Positions 7,061 through 17,745 of a DNA stretch of 17,745 bases are shown piece by piece. A program made the position numbers and the translations under genes. Within the stretch, counting starts at the first letter, position 1; each line of letters starts with the position of its first letter. Where the stretch lies: contig CAMAXB010000026.1 in the NCBI GenBank assembly GCA_945862035.1, positions 1 through 17,745 on the forward strand. The letters run 5' to 3'. This DNA comes from Opitutus sp. GAS368. Its GTDB lineage: Bacteria; Verrucomicrobiota; Verrucomicrobiia; Opitutales; Opitutaceae. Under the pieces are notes generated by a model that was not told the origin of the DNA, searched no databases, and worked only from the letters and a program-made list of their open reading frames with translations.

Positions 7061-7182
7061 AACCACGGATGGACACGGATGAACACGGATTCAAATGACA
7101 GGCAAAAAATGCCATCCACACCCTCTCGGCTAATCTGGGCTGGGAATTGAAATCCGTGTGTACCCGTGTCCATCCGTGGTTA
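7061..7182. repeat. Inverted CCACGGAT repeat element
   Basis: The left arm 7061-7096 and the complement of 7147-7182 share an identical 18-bp stretch (AACCACGGATGGACACGG), followed by a second matching ACACGGATT block. A 50-bp loop separates them. The element fills the space between the epimerase stop and the DUF486 start. It has no coding content and resembles dispersed CACGGAT-type intergenic repeats; a related degenerate copy lies at 4995-5209. Confidence 0.75.
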
Positions 7183-7231
7183 AACTTCGGATCGGAGGTT
7201 GCCGCCTGTCGCCGGGACTCCGCGGTCGGGG

Positions 7232-8209
7232 CTAGACTTGGTAGTAGCTCTTGAACCACTCGACGAAGCGTCGGAGGCCTTCCTCGAGCGGCACCCTCGG
7301 CGCGTACCCGACGGCCGCGTGCACGCGGTCGAGGCTGGCGCAGGTCTCGACCATGTCGCCCGGCTGGGGCGGGAGGAGCTCGATCTCGGCTTTGCGTCCG
7401 AGCAGCTCCTCCAGCATGCGCGCGAAGAGCTGCATCTCGATCGGGCGGTGGTGGCCGAGATTGAACACCCGGTGGGGCACCCCGGACACGGGCTCGGCCG
7501 GGGGATAAAGGAGAACCTTCAGCACGCCATCGACGATGTCGTCGACATAGGTGAAGTCGCGCAGGTTGCGGCCGTGGTTGAAGAGCTTGAGCGGCGTGCC
7601 CTCGCTGATCGCCTTGGCGAAAATCACGGGGGTCATGTCCGGCCGGCCCCAGGGTCCGTACACGGTGAAAAAGCGCAGCCCCGTGAGAGTGAGGCCGTAG
7701 AGATGGGCGTAGCTGTGGGCCATCAGCTCATTGCTGCGCTTGGTCGCGCCGTAGAACGAGACCGGCCGGTCCGCCGCCTGATCCTCGGAGAAGGGCACCT
7801 TGGAACCGGCCCCGTACACGCTGCTGGAGGAGGCGTAGATCAGGTGCTTGGGCGGACGCGCGCGGCAGGCCTCGAGAACCTTGAGGAAGCCTTCGACATT
7901 GCTGTGTAGATAGGCCGCGGGATTCTCCGTGCTGTAGCGAACACCGGCCTGTGCCCCCAAATGGACGACGTAGTCCGGTTTCAGGGTATTATAGATGCCG
8001 GCGAAAGCCTCGCCCTCGGCGAAATCGGCCTGCACGAAGCGAAAATCGCGGGTCTTGGCCAGTTCCGCCAGACGCGCCCGCTTGAGGTCGACCGAGTAAT
8101 AGTCGCTCAGATTGTCCACGCCCAGCACGGTGCAGCGCTGCGTGGCGACGAGCCGGCGGCACACGTGGTAGCCGATGAATCCGGCAGCGCCGGTGACGAG
8201 GACCTTCAT
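7232..8209 (-). CDS. NAD-dependent epimerase, probably UDP-glucuronate 4-epimerase
   Basis: The 325-residue extended short-chain dehydrogenase has the Rossmann motif VTGAAGFIG (5-13), the NAD-binding DNLSDYY (32-38), the catalytic SSSSVYG region (127-133) and the YxxxK pair Y153/K157 in YGATK. The stretch LRFFTVYGPWGRPDM is characteristic of the CapI/LspL group that interconverts UDP-glucuronate and UDP-galacturonate for surface polysaccharides. Related UDP-glucose epimerases cannot be fully excluded. The ATG at 8209 is chosen because MKVLVTG starts directly at the glycine-rich strand; an upstream frame to 8239 adds ten unlikely residues. It is divergent from the glutaredoxin gene across a long repeat-rich spacer. 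Confidence 0.88.
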   Translation of the reverse strand: MKVLVTGAAGFIGYHVCRRLVATQRCTVLGVDNLSDYYSVDLKRARLAELAKTRDFRFVQADFAEGEAFAGIYNTLKPDYVVHLGAQAGVRYSTENPAAYLHSNVEGFLKVLEACRARPPKHLIYASSSSVYGAGSKVPFSEDQAADRPVSFYGATKRSNELMAHSYAHLYGLTLTGLRFFTVYGPWGRPDMTPVIFAKAISEGTPLKLFNHGRNLRDFTYVDDIVDGVLKVLLYPPAEPVSGVPHRVFNLGHHRPIEMQLFARMLEELLGRKAEIELLPPQPGDMVETCASLDRVHAAVGYAPRVPLEEGLRRFVEWFKSYYQV

Positions 8210-8293
8210 GAAGAGTGGGGTAGGGTGCTGATAGCCCAACCCGCCGTCCGTCGCTAGCGAAAAGGCACGCAGCTCGAGGCGGAGCGGCTTTGA

Positions 8294-8371
8294 TGTAGCC
8301 GGGCTCGCTGAGCCCGGTCCGGCTGGCCATGGCTCGAAATCCCGATCCTGGGGTCAGCGACCCCGGCTACA
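8294..8371. repeat. REP doublet (REPIN-like) of TGTAGCCGGG units
   Basis: This is a 78-bp element with inverted ends TGTAGCCGGG and CCCGGCTACA. Each half is itself a hairpin: GGGCTCGCTGAGCCC on the left, GGGGTCAGCGACCCC on the right. A single unit of the same family lies at 13886-13912. Two inverted REP units joined by a short spacer are the layout called a REPIN. No RAYT transposase is in the window. Confidence 0.8.
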
Positions 8372-8384
8372 ATTCACCCCACAA

Positions 8385-8401
8385 GTAACCTATTGGGTTA
8401 C
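8385..8401. promoter_or_regulatory. 17-bp palindrome, copy B
   Basis: GTAACCTATTGGGTTAC is identical to copy A. Here the symmetry extends outward to ACAAG/CTTGT, giving 10-bp arms. It is the first of three copies between the epimerase and glutaredoxin genes and lies 176 bp upstream of the epimerase start. Confidence 0.6.
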
Positions 8402-8468
8402 TTGTTGCCCGAAAATGGGAGAGGCCAGGCTGCGGAGACCGCGCTTCGTTTCCCGCGGCCGACCTTGA

Positions 8469-8523
8469 GGCAGTTGACTGCCGAGGGAGGCTGGCCCGGT
8501 GCAAGGCACCCTGCGGTCCCTCG
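8469..8523. other. Nested hairpins between palindromes B and C
   Basis: A small hairpin GGCAG/CTGCC (8469-8482) is followed by a longer structure. Outer arms CGAGGGA (8482-8488) and TCCCTCG (8517-8523) pair perfectly and enclose a GGTGC-AAG-GCACC hairpin (8498-8510). No reading frame of interest crosses it. It could be a structured transcript segment, or part of a composite repeat. Confidence 0.4.
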
Positions 8524-8529
8524 TCACAA

Positions 8530-8546
8530 GTAACCCAATAGGTTAC
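8530..8546. promoter_or_regulatory. 17-bp palindrome, copy C (inverted centre)
   Basis: GTAACCCAATAGGTTAC is the same palindrome with the central five bases in the opposite orientation. With its flanks it matches copy A read on the other strand over 27 consecutive bases, which is more than an operator alone would require. Confidence 0.6.
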
Positions 8547-8632
8547 ACGATGGCTGCGCCTCGGCGGCCGTGTTAGCGGCCGTTCCTTGTCGGGGGAACC
8601 CAGGCAACGGTCTGCCGCCACCGCGGCCACAA

Positions 8633-8649
8633 GTAACCTATTGGGTTAC
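8633..8649. promoter_or_regulatory. 17-bp palindrome, copy D
   Basis: GTAACCTATTGGGTTAC lies 135 bp before the glutaredoxin ATG, the nearest copy to that gene. The left flank CACAA is shared with copies B and C, and the right flank ACGA is shared with copy C. No clear -35/-10 pair was found next to it. Confidence 0.6.
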
Positions 8650-8784
8650 ACGAGGGCCGCGGCATTGTGTTCATGCGACAGGCGTCCGGCGCGGGTTGTG
8701 CTGAAATTCCTGAACCTTTCTCTTGAATGCGCACGAACTGGCCCTTTAGGTTGCCCCGCTTCTGTCCGGAGCTTTACTACTCGC

Positions 8785-9120
8785 ATGAAGATCATTGCCT
8801 ATCTCAAGCCCAGTTGTGGGTGGTCCAACGGAGTCCGTGCCATCATGCGCAAGCACGGTCTCGCCTACGAGGACGTCGATATCATCAACAACCGCGACAA
8901 TTACGCGGAAATGGTGCGCAAGTCCGGTCAGCCCCTGTCCCCCTGCGTCGAGATCGACGGGGTGATGCTGGCCGACATCTCGGGCGAGGAAGTCGAGAAC
9001 TACATGATTTCCAACAACCTGGTGAAGCCCAACGACGTGGTCCCCGAGGTTCCGACGAACGCGGCCTGCACGGACGAGGAACACGCCAAAATGGCCACTA
9101 AAACGATCCGCTTCTTCTAA
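8785..9120 (+). CDS. Glutaredoxin with a monothiol-type CGWS active site
   Basis: The 111-residue thioredoxin-fold protein begins MKIIAYLKPSCGWSNG, with the active-site C11-G-W-S14. It thus has the CxxS form, in which the resolving cysteine is a serine, as in monothiol glutaredoxins and some electrophile-conjugate reductases. The cis-proline region is LSPCVEIDG (P53, C54), and the GEEV helix follows. A C-terminal tail of about 30 residues carries another cysteine in TNAACTDEE. The likely role is glutathione-linked thiol redox, inferred from the family. ATG 8785 is chosen because the beta strand starts there; frames extending back to 8587 would translate palindrome D. A strong terminator follows, so it is probably not co-transcribed with gltB. 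Confidence 0.88.
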   Translation: MKIIAYLKPSCGWSNGVRAIMRKHGLAYEDVDIINNRDNYAEMVRKSGQPLSPCVEIDGVMLADISGEEVENYMISNNLVKPNDVVPEVPTNAACTDEEHAKMATKTIRFF

Positions 9121-9148
9121 CGAGGCCACACGCACCACTTCACCCTTG

Positions 9149-9186
9149 GGGCCGGCTCTCGTTCGCGAGACACCGGCCCTTTTTTT
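9149..9186 (+). terminator. Intrinsic terminator after the glutaredoxin gene
   Basis: Outer arms GGGCCGG (9149-9155) and CCGGCCC (9173-9179) and inner arms TCTCG (9157-9161) and CGAGA (9166-9170) enclose a TTCG tetraloop. Seven T residues follow (9180-9186). It lies about 28 bp after the stop and is a textbook factor-independent terminator. Confidence 0.9.
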
Positions 9187-9234
9187 GCGCCCGGCGCATT
9201 AGATCCCCTCTCCAGTCCTATTTCCTCCCCTACC

Positions 9235-13809
<4,575 letters not shown>

Positions 13810-13835
13810 GCGCGATACAATTCGTCTGATTCACG

Positions 13836-13876
13836 AACCCCAAGGACGCGAAGGCGTGTTCTTGGGGTTTGTTCTT
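13836..13876 (+). terminator. Probable intrinsic terminator after gltB
   Basis: Arms AACCCCAAG (13836-13844) and CTTGGGGTT (13861-13869) pair perfectly, and ACGC/GCGT extend the stem inside. A T-rich stretch TTTGTTCTT follows. The T-run is interrupted, so termination may be weaker than at 9149. Confidence 0.7.
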
Positions 13877-13885
13877 CTGATTGGG

Positions 13886-13912
13886 TGTAGCTGGGGTCGC
13901 TGACCCCGGTCC
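13886..13912 (+). repeat. Single REP unit (TGTAGC-type)
   Basis: TGTAGCTGGGGTCGCTGACC begins a 27-base unit with a GGGGTC/GACCCC hairpin. It matches the halves of the REP doublet at 8294-8371 with one or a few changes. It lies between the gltB terminator and hicB. Confidence 0.7.
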
Positions 13913-13977
13913 GAAATTCGAGGTCGTTTGGGCAGAACCCGCTTGCTCGCTCGCCGGCCTGTGAACAACCTTCCCTC

Positions 13978-14181
13978 ATGCAAGTCGAAGTCGAAAAGGA
14001 GGCCGATGGCCGCTGGATCGCCGAAGTTCCGGTCCTGCCCGGAGCGATGTGCTACGGCGCAACCAAAGAAGAAGCTGTCGCTAAGGTAGAGGTGCTCGTC
14101 CTTCGTGCCTTGGCTGATCGGCTTGAGCATGGCGAAAAGGCCTCTGAATTGGGCCACGTCTTCACGGTTGCGGCGGCATGA
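13978..14181 (+). CDS. hicB: HicB family antitoxin (short form)
   Basis: The 67-residue protein has the short HicB N-terminal fold: an initial strand, then EADGRWIAEVPVLPGAMCYG (8-27), the ATKEEAVAKVEVL helix and an ALADRLEHGE segment. It would bind and neutralise the HicA partner. No DNA-binding domain is present in this short form. Its stop overlaps the hicA start by 4 bp (ATGA), so the two are translationally coupled with the antitoxin first. No Shine-Dalgarno is evident before the ATG. Because the partner toxin lacks its usual catalytic histidine, the pair may no longer act as a classical toxin-antitoxin module. Confidence 0.82.
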   Translation: MQVEVEKEADGRWIAEVPVLPGAMCYGATKEEAVAKVEVLVLRALADRLEHGEKASELGHVFTVAAA

Positions 14182-14390
14182 GTGTCTGGGGCGCCCGCAA
14201 ATCGAGGGTAGTCCTATCGGCGCTCCTGAGGATCGGTTGGCAACTCAAACGGCAAGCCGGATCCCCTAAAGTTCTAAGTCGTGATGGCTCTCTGGATTTC
14301 GTCTTCGCCCTTCATGACGGTGAAGAAATCGGCCCGCGAATGTTGTCGCGCATTGCGCGGCAGACCGGGCTGCGGCCGGAAGATTTGTAA
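14178..14390 (+). CDS. hicA: HicA family toxin, catalytic histidine replaced by proline
   Basis: The 70-residue protein has the dsRNA-binding-like HicA fold: LLRIGWQLKRQAGS (16-29), LDFVFALHDGEEIGPRML, and the C-terminal ARQTGLRPEDL. Family toxins cleave mRNA using a histidine in a GSH motif. Here the motif reads GSPKVL, with Pro30 encoded by CCT at the His position. A single base change from CAT would give this codon. The rest of the fold, including the EEIGP segment and the TGL-PEDL end, is well kept. H47 (ALHDGEE) is the only histidine left, and it belongs to the usual later motif. The gene is probably an inactive or altered toxin; sequencing error is a minor alternative. Confidence 0.82.
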   Translation: MSVWGARKSRVVLSALLRIGWQLKRQAGSPKVLSRDGSLDFVFALHDGEEIGPRMLSRIARQTGLRPEDL

Positions 14391-14441
14391 GACTATGCAT
14401 GGTGTGAAGTCTCCGCCGAGATATATCCAAAGCCGAATGCC

Positions 14442-14747
14442 ATGAGTAAAGAACACGTCTTCGATGAAAAGGAGCTGCTGGCCAGTCGGAGCGAGAGCCT
14501 TGAGCACCCCCGGGGAAAGCGAACGCTCAAGACGACAAAGTGGGCGAAGCCAGTCGCGCCCATGTCGCCGGAAAGGATCGCGCCTATTAGCCGTAAGATG
14601 AAGGCGAGCACGCCCTTGTTTGCCAGCTACCTGAACGTGACCAGTGACACGGTGCGTGGGTGGGAGAGAGCCCGTCGCCGCCACTTTGGCTCCGCCCTCA
14701 AACTGTTGGAGATCGCGGATAAGTCGCCTCGAGCACTTGTTGATTGA
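14442..14747 (+). CDS. Orphan HTH protein, HigA/NadS-like antitoxin
   Basis: The 101-residue protein has a charged N-terminal half (1-48) and a C-terminal XRE-type helix-turn-helix: RKMKASTPLFASYLNVTSDT (51-70), then VRGWERARR and a GSALKLLEIADKSP tail. This layout is typical of antitoxins paired with RelE/HigB-like toxins. Two family-typical spots look worn: the SQ at the start of the HTH reads ST, and the usual WEQGRRxP reads WERARRRH. No toxin gene lies in the 51 bp upstream or downstream. The ATG at 14442 has no visible Shine-Dalgarno. It is possibly a remnant of a toxin-antitoxin locus, or a stand-alone regulator; DNA-binding potential appears retained. Confidence 0.65.
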   Translation: MSKEHVFDEKELLASRSESLEHPRGKRTLKTTKWAKPVAPMSPERIAPISRKMKASTPLFASYLNVTSDTVRGWERARRRHFGSALKLLEIADKSPRALVD

Positions 14748-14789
14748 ATGAATCGGCTGCTGTAGCGTGTAACGGTACGATTCTACTTC

Positions 14790-14985
14790 AACGTCTCGTG
14801 GCGTCGGGGGCGCGGCCGAAGATGGTCCCCGCTATCGTGAATGTGCTGGAGCAGGAGGACGTGCTGACCCGGACCCGGGAAGGCCAGCGCAACCGCCACA
14901 AGATCAACCGAAGCTACCGCCTGCGTCACCCGCTGGAGTCCTCCGCAAGATCGGCGACCTGCTGCATCTGATTGAAACGACGTGA
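14790..14985 (+). pseudogene. Frameshifted, N-terminally truncated winged-helix regulator remnant
   Basis: One frame reads ARPKMVPAIVNVLEQEDVLT, then RTREGQRNRHKINRSYRLRH and PLE, which looks like the wing and C-terminal part of a winged-helix regulator. After about 14935 that frame degenerates to a short nonsense end at 14971. The overlapping frame from about 14941 reads LRKIGDLLHLIETT and stops at 14985, which is the natural continuation. A single-base deletion or equivalent shift near 14930-14941 explains this. The DNA-recognition half expected upstream is missing, and the frame begins only with a TTG inside the preceding stop region. It is therefore called a pseudogene. The exact family (ArsR- or MarR-like) is not certain. 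Confidence 0.6.
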
Positions 14986-15163
14986 GCCGATTGGCGGAAG
15001 TCTGCGGCCGTTTGAAGCGAGCCACCCGCGGAGGGGTCTTGGGGGGGAACGCAGCGCCGAGGAAATGAAGGCGCCCGGCATCGCAAACCTCGGATTACAA
15101 CCCGGTGCCCAGATCAGAAAATCAGGAAACCACCAGCCCCAGCGGCGAAAGCTTGACATTAAA

Positions 15164-15173
15164 AAAACGTTTT
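15164..15173. promoter_or_regulatory. AAAACGTTTT palindrome upstream of the TonB receptor
   Basis: A 10-bp perfect palindrome with a central CG, of the type recognised by LacI/GalR-family regulators, lies about 83 bp before the receptor start. It sits just after TTGACA (15153-15158), for which no well-spaced -10 is seen. It is a weak call based on sequence shape only. Confidence 0.35.
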
Positions 15174-15220
15174 AGCACGACAGTTTTGCCCCAAAAACTC
15201 GTTCAACTCGACCTTGGGCG

Positions 15221-15226
15221 TATACT
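15221..15226 (+). promoter_or_regulatory. Possible -10 element of the TonB receptor promoter
   Basis: TATACT matches the -10 consensus at five of six positions and lies 29 bp before the ATG at 15256. No good -35 was found at 15-18 bp spacing, so the call is tentative. The rest of 14986-15255 holds no gene I can recognise. Confidence 0.35.
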
Positions 15227-15255
15227 GAAACGATTTAGCTAATAACCCCAACCTG

Positions 15256-17745
15256 ATGAAGACTAGATTCCTAACGATTGCGCTATGCGCTGCCCTTTTC
15301 GCTCTCTCAACAGCAGGCTTGCGGGCGCAGCCAACGGGTACCGGAGCCGTGAGCGGCCTCGTAAGCAATTCAGCAACAGGCGCGAATTTGGAGGGCGCGT
15401 TGGTAACTGTCGCGGAGATGGGGATTCAAACCCGAACCGACAAGTTTGGACGCTACAAAATCAGCGACCTGCCGGCGGGGCCGCACTCGCTTACCATCAC
15501 ATATGTCGGACTCGATCCAACCACGAAAACGGTGACCGTCCCTGTTGACAGCTCGGCGACCGTTGACGTCACGCTAACAGCGGAGGTCTATACTTTGGAA
15601 ACCTTCACCGTAGCGGGACAAAGAGAGGGTAATGCAGTATCGCTGACAAGGCAGCGCAATGCAGATAACGCGGTCAGTATCCTATCGATGGACACTTTCG
15701 GTAACGTCGCAGACGGGAACATCGGCAACTTTATGCAACGGCTCCCAGGGATTTCTGCGGTCATCGAAAATGGGGACATTGTCGGCTTTGGTGTGCGTGG
15801 AACCCCTTCTGAAATGAATGCTGTGAACGTCGATGGCGTTCGGATGTCGAACGCCTACGGCGGTTTCAATCCTCAAGGTGACCGTGCGGCCGTAGTGGAC
15901 TCAGTCCCTTCGGACTTCATCAAAGAGATCGAGCTCGTGAAGGCACCTACGCCTAACATGGCCGCAGATTCGGTCGGTGGCGCCACAAACCTAGTGACAA
16001 AATCGGCCTTCGACTTTCGCGATCCGGTAACAACTTACCGATTAGGAGCAAATCTCAACAGCTTCCGCAAGAACGAGCGCAACCTAAAGCCGACAGGAGC
16101 TATTAGTCACATGACCCGTCTTGGTGATGGAGGCAAACTCGGCGCAGCAATTTCTGGGAGCTATACCGAAACAGAGAATACCCGGGACCGTCTGCAAATG
16201 ACCCGGCAATTTTCCGACGCTCGAAACACACAAGCTCGCGCCCTAGACGACAAGGCGCTGCGCACTAGGGCGGGCGCGGCAGCGAAATTCGACTATCGAG
16301 TGTCTGAAGACCTCGATCTCTACGCCGGAATTCAATACACTTACTTCACATTTCGGCAGGTGCGCAATGATTGGAATATCGTGGCACAAAGCACCAATGT
16401 GGCAGACTACGCCAGGGTTAGCCGCGCGGAAATCGAAGCCGGTGGCACACCGAGAACATCTGCAAATGCCACTGCGGGCATAGCCCCAGGGTTCACCGAC
16501 GACTACACGGAAATTCTCAACGCACGCTTCGGTAACACCAATGGATCTACCTACCGCATTGGCCGCGCCTATAAATTCAACTTTGGAGGTGAAAAGCGTT
16601 ACGGTGACGACAAGAAGATTACCTTTCGTGCATCCCACAGCCCTTCTAATTATAACTTCGCGTTCCAATTCATGGAAGCACGTCTAAACGGCGGCTTTGG
16701 AATCGCCGTAGACGGTCGCGCCGATCGCACGCGCCCACTGTACACACAGACTTATGGACGCTCGATTCTTAATGGACAAAGCCTCGACGGCTACACCGTC
16801 ACGCGGTCCCTTAACAACGAGTATAGTGAGGAAGATGTCTCCGCTGCTGGAATCGACTACGAGAAAAAATTCACTAGCAATGCCCATGGCCTCACATTGC
16901 AGACCGGTGTCGACGGACGGAGACAGCATCGTACTCTTCAAGTTTACCAGCCACGTTGGACTTATGTTGGCGCTGATGGACGAGCCGGAACTACTGACGA
17001 TAACTTAGCGCAGTTTAGGGAACCAGTTCCCGGATACGGCCTATTTAATGGTCGATACCCGCAACGTGACACGTTTTCGAATGACATTTTGACCACTCTG
17101 CTGAAAACGAGTCCGAATCTCTTCACTGAAACAGGAACTAGCGTATCTGCTGCTCCCTCCTTCAACGAGATTACCGAAGACGTATTCTCTGCCTATGTGA
17201 TGGGTCGGATGAATTTTAACGATCTCGGTGTGCTGGCGGGCGCGCGGGTGGAGCTGACAGATCTAGAGGCAACGGGGAATCTCAGGGATTCACGAAGTCC
17301 AGGCGTCACAACAGCCACCCGAGCCGGTCGCTACGAAAAATTCTTTCCAGGACTGCATCTGCGTTACGAGCCGAAGCCCGGCTTGCTACTCCGTTCTAGC
17401 ATTTCCACCAGCTACTCTAGGCCGGCTTTCGGCCAGCTCTATCCTGTAACTACGGTAAGCTACAATACATCAACTGGATTAGGTACGGTATCGCAAAACA
17501 ATCCCGATCTCGACCCGCAAACGAGCACCAACTACGACTTCTCGATTGAATACTACATCAAACCTGTTGGCCTCGTGTCCGCTAGTTACTTCGAAAAGAA
17601 AATCAAGGACTTTATTGCGACCGAGGTATCAATAATTGGCGCTAGTGCCGACAACGGCTTCGGTGGTAACTATGTTGGATTCGATCTCCAAACTAACCAA
17701 AACTTTGGTGATGCAAAGATTCGTGGTTATGAACTAAATTATTCC
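15256..17745 (+). CDS. TonB-dependent outer-membrane receptor (partial, runs off the window)
   Basis: The frame stays open from ATG 15256 to the last base (830 codons, no stop). A signal peptide (MKTRFLTIALCAALFALSTA, likely cut after LRA at 24) is followed by a carboxypeptidase-regulatory-like beta-sandwich (about 30-112). Next come a TonB-box-like ETFTVAG (115-121), a plug (about 125-250) with LPGISAV, VRGTPSEMNAVNVDGVRM and GGATNLVTKSAF, and then barrel strands. The C terminus lies beyond the window. Such receptors import large or scarce substrates such as polysaccharide fragments or siderophores using TonB energy; the substrate here is unknown. Sampled 60-base lines are near 50% GC versus near 70% in gltB, so the gene is compositionally distinct. 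Confidence 0.92.
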   Translation, partial: MKTRFLTIALCAALFALSTAGLRAQPTGTGAVSGLVSNSATGANLEGALVTVAEMGIQTRTDKFGRYKISDLPAGPHSLTITYVGLDPTTKTVTVPVDSSATVDVTLTAEVYTLETFTVAGQREGNAVSLTRQRNADNAVSILSMDTFGNVADGNIGNFMQRLPGISAVIENGDIVGFGVRGTPSEMNAVNVDGVRMSNAYGGFNPQGDRAAVVDSVPSDFIKEIELVKAPTPNMAADSVGGATNLVTKSAFDFRDPVTTYRLGANLNSFRKNERNLKPTGAISHMTRLGDGGKLGAAISGSYTETENTRDRLQMTRQFSDARNTQARALDDKALRTRAGAAAKFDYRVSEDLDLYAGIQYTYFTFRQVRNDWNIVAQSTNVADYARVSRAEIEAGGTPRTSANATAGIAPGFTDDYTEILNARFGNTNGSTYRIGRAYKFNFGGEKRYGDDKKITFRASHSPSNYNFAFQFMEARLNGGFGIAVDGRADRTRPLYTQTYGRSILNGQSLDGYTVTRSLNNEYSEEDVSAAGIDYEKKFTSNAHGLTLQTGVDGRRQHRTLQVYQPRWTYVGADGRAGTTDDNLAQFREPVPGYGLFNGRYPQRDTFSNDILTTLLKTSPNLFTETGTSVSAAPSFNEITEDVFSAYVMGRMNFNDLGVLAGARVELTDLEATGNLRDSRSPGVTTATRAGRYEKFFPGLHLRYEPKPGLLLRSSISTSYSRPAFGQLYPVTTVSYNTSTGLGTVSQNNPDLDPQTSTNYDFSIEYYIKPVGLVSASYFEKKIKDFIATEVSIIGASADNGFGGNYVGFDLQTNQNFGDAKIRGYELNYS

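Noticed and set aside
7040..7066. Nine-residue extension of the DUF486 protein
   Set aside because: The extension reads into the CCACGGAT repeat; GTG 7039 gives the family-typical N terminus.
8210..8239. Ten-residue upstream extension of the epimerase
   Set aside because: MKVLVTG at 8209 is the standard start; the extension has no motif or ribosome binding site.
8385..8649. Possible CRISPR array or integron attC sites
   Set aside because: The repeats are palindromic 17-mers with unequal spacing and different orientations, and no cas, integrase or cassette genes are present.
8587..8784. Upstream extension of the glutaredoxin frame
   Set aside because: It would translate palindrome D and give a 66-residue leader with no family resemblance; MKIIAYLKPSCGWS is the natural start.

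Overview
This is a GC-rich bacterial chromosome segment. It most resembles a member of the Verrucomicrobia, probably Opitutaceae-like. The reasons are an oleC-oleD pair for long-chain olefin synthesis, a TonB-dependent receptor carrying an N-terminal carboxypeptidase-regulatory-like domain, many short palindromic intergenic repeats, and leaders that mostly lack Shine-Dalgarno sequences. The taxonomic guess is inference from gene content. No rRNA or tRNA gene, CRISPR array or insertion sequence was recognised.

Layout. (1) 101-4968 (+) is a tight four-gene block: a histone-deacetylase-family deacylase, ribonuclease D, OleC (beta-lactone synthetase) and OleD (2-alkyl-3-oxoalkanoate reductase). 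The partner steps OleA and OleB are not in the window. (2) 5227-6276 (+) holds a queuosine-precursor transporter and an Rrf2-family regulator. (3) 6668-8209 (-) holds a small DUF486 membrane protein and a UDP-glucuronate 4-epimerase-like enzyme. (4) 8210-8784 is a long intergenic region with a REP doublet and three copies of a 17-bp palindrome. (5) 8785-13809 (+) holds a CGWS-type glutaredoxin, a strong intrinsic terminator and the 1524-residue glutamate synthase large subunit, with no small subunit beside it. (6) 13978-14985 is a small accessory patch: a HicB-HicA pair whose toxin has lost its usual catalytic histidine, an orphan antitoxin-like HTH protein, and a frameshifted winged-helix remnant. 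(7) 15256 to the window end holds a partial TonB-dependent receptor of visibly lower GC.

The most interesting signal is a palindrome, GTAACC-N5-GGTTAC. It occurs four times outside genes (25-41, 8385-8401, 8530-8546, 8633-8649). A 17-bp relative identical at 15 positions (5817-5833) lies over the probable -10 region of the Rrf2 regulator gene. This suggests an autoregulated Rrf2 factor with possible targets upstream of the deacylase/olefin block and of the glutaredoxin/glutamate synthase region. The four dispersed copies also share flanking sequence, so a mobile palindromic repeat is the main competing explanation.
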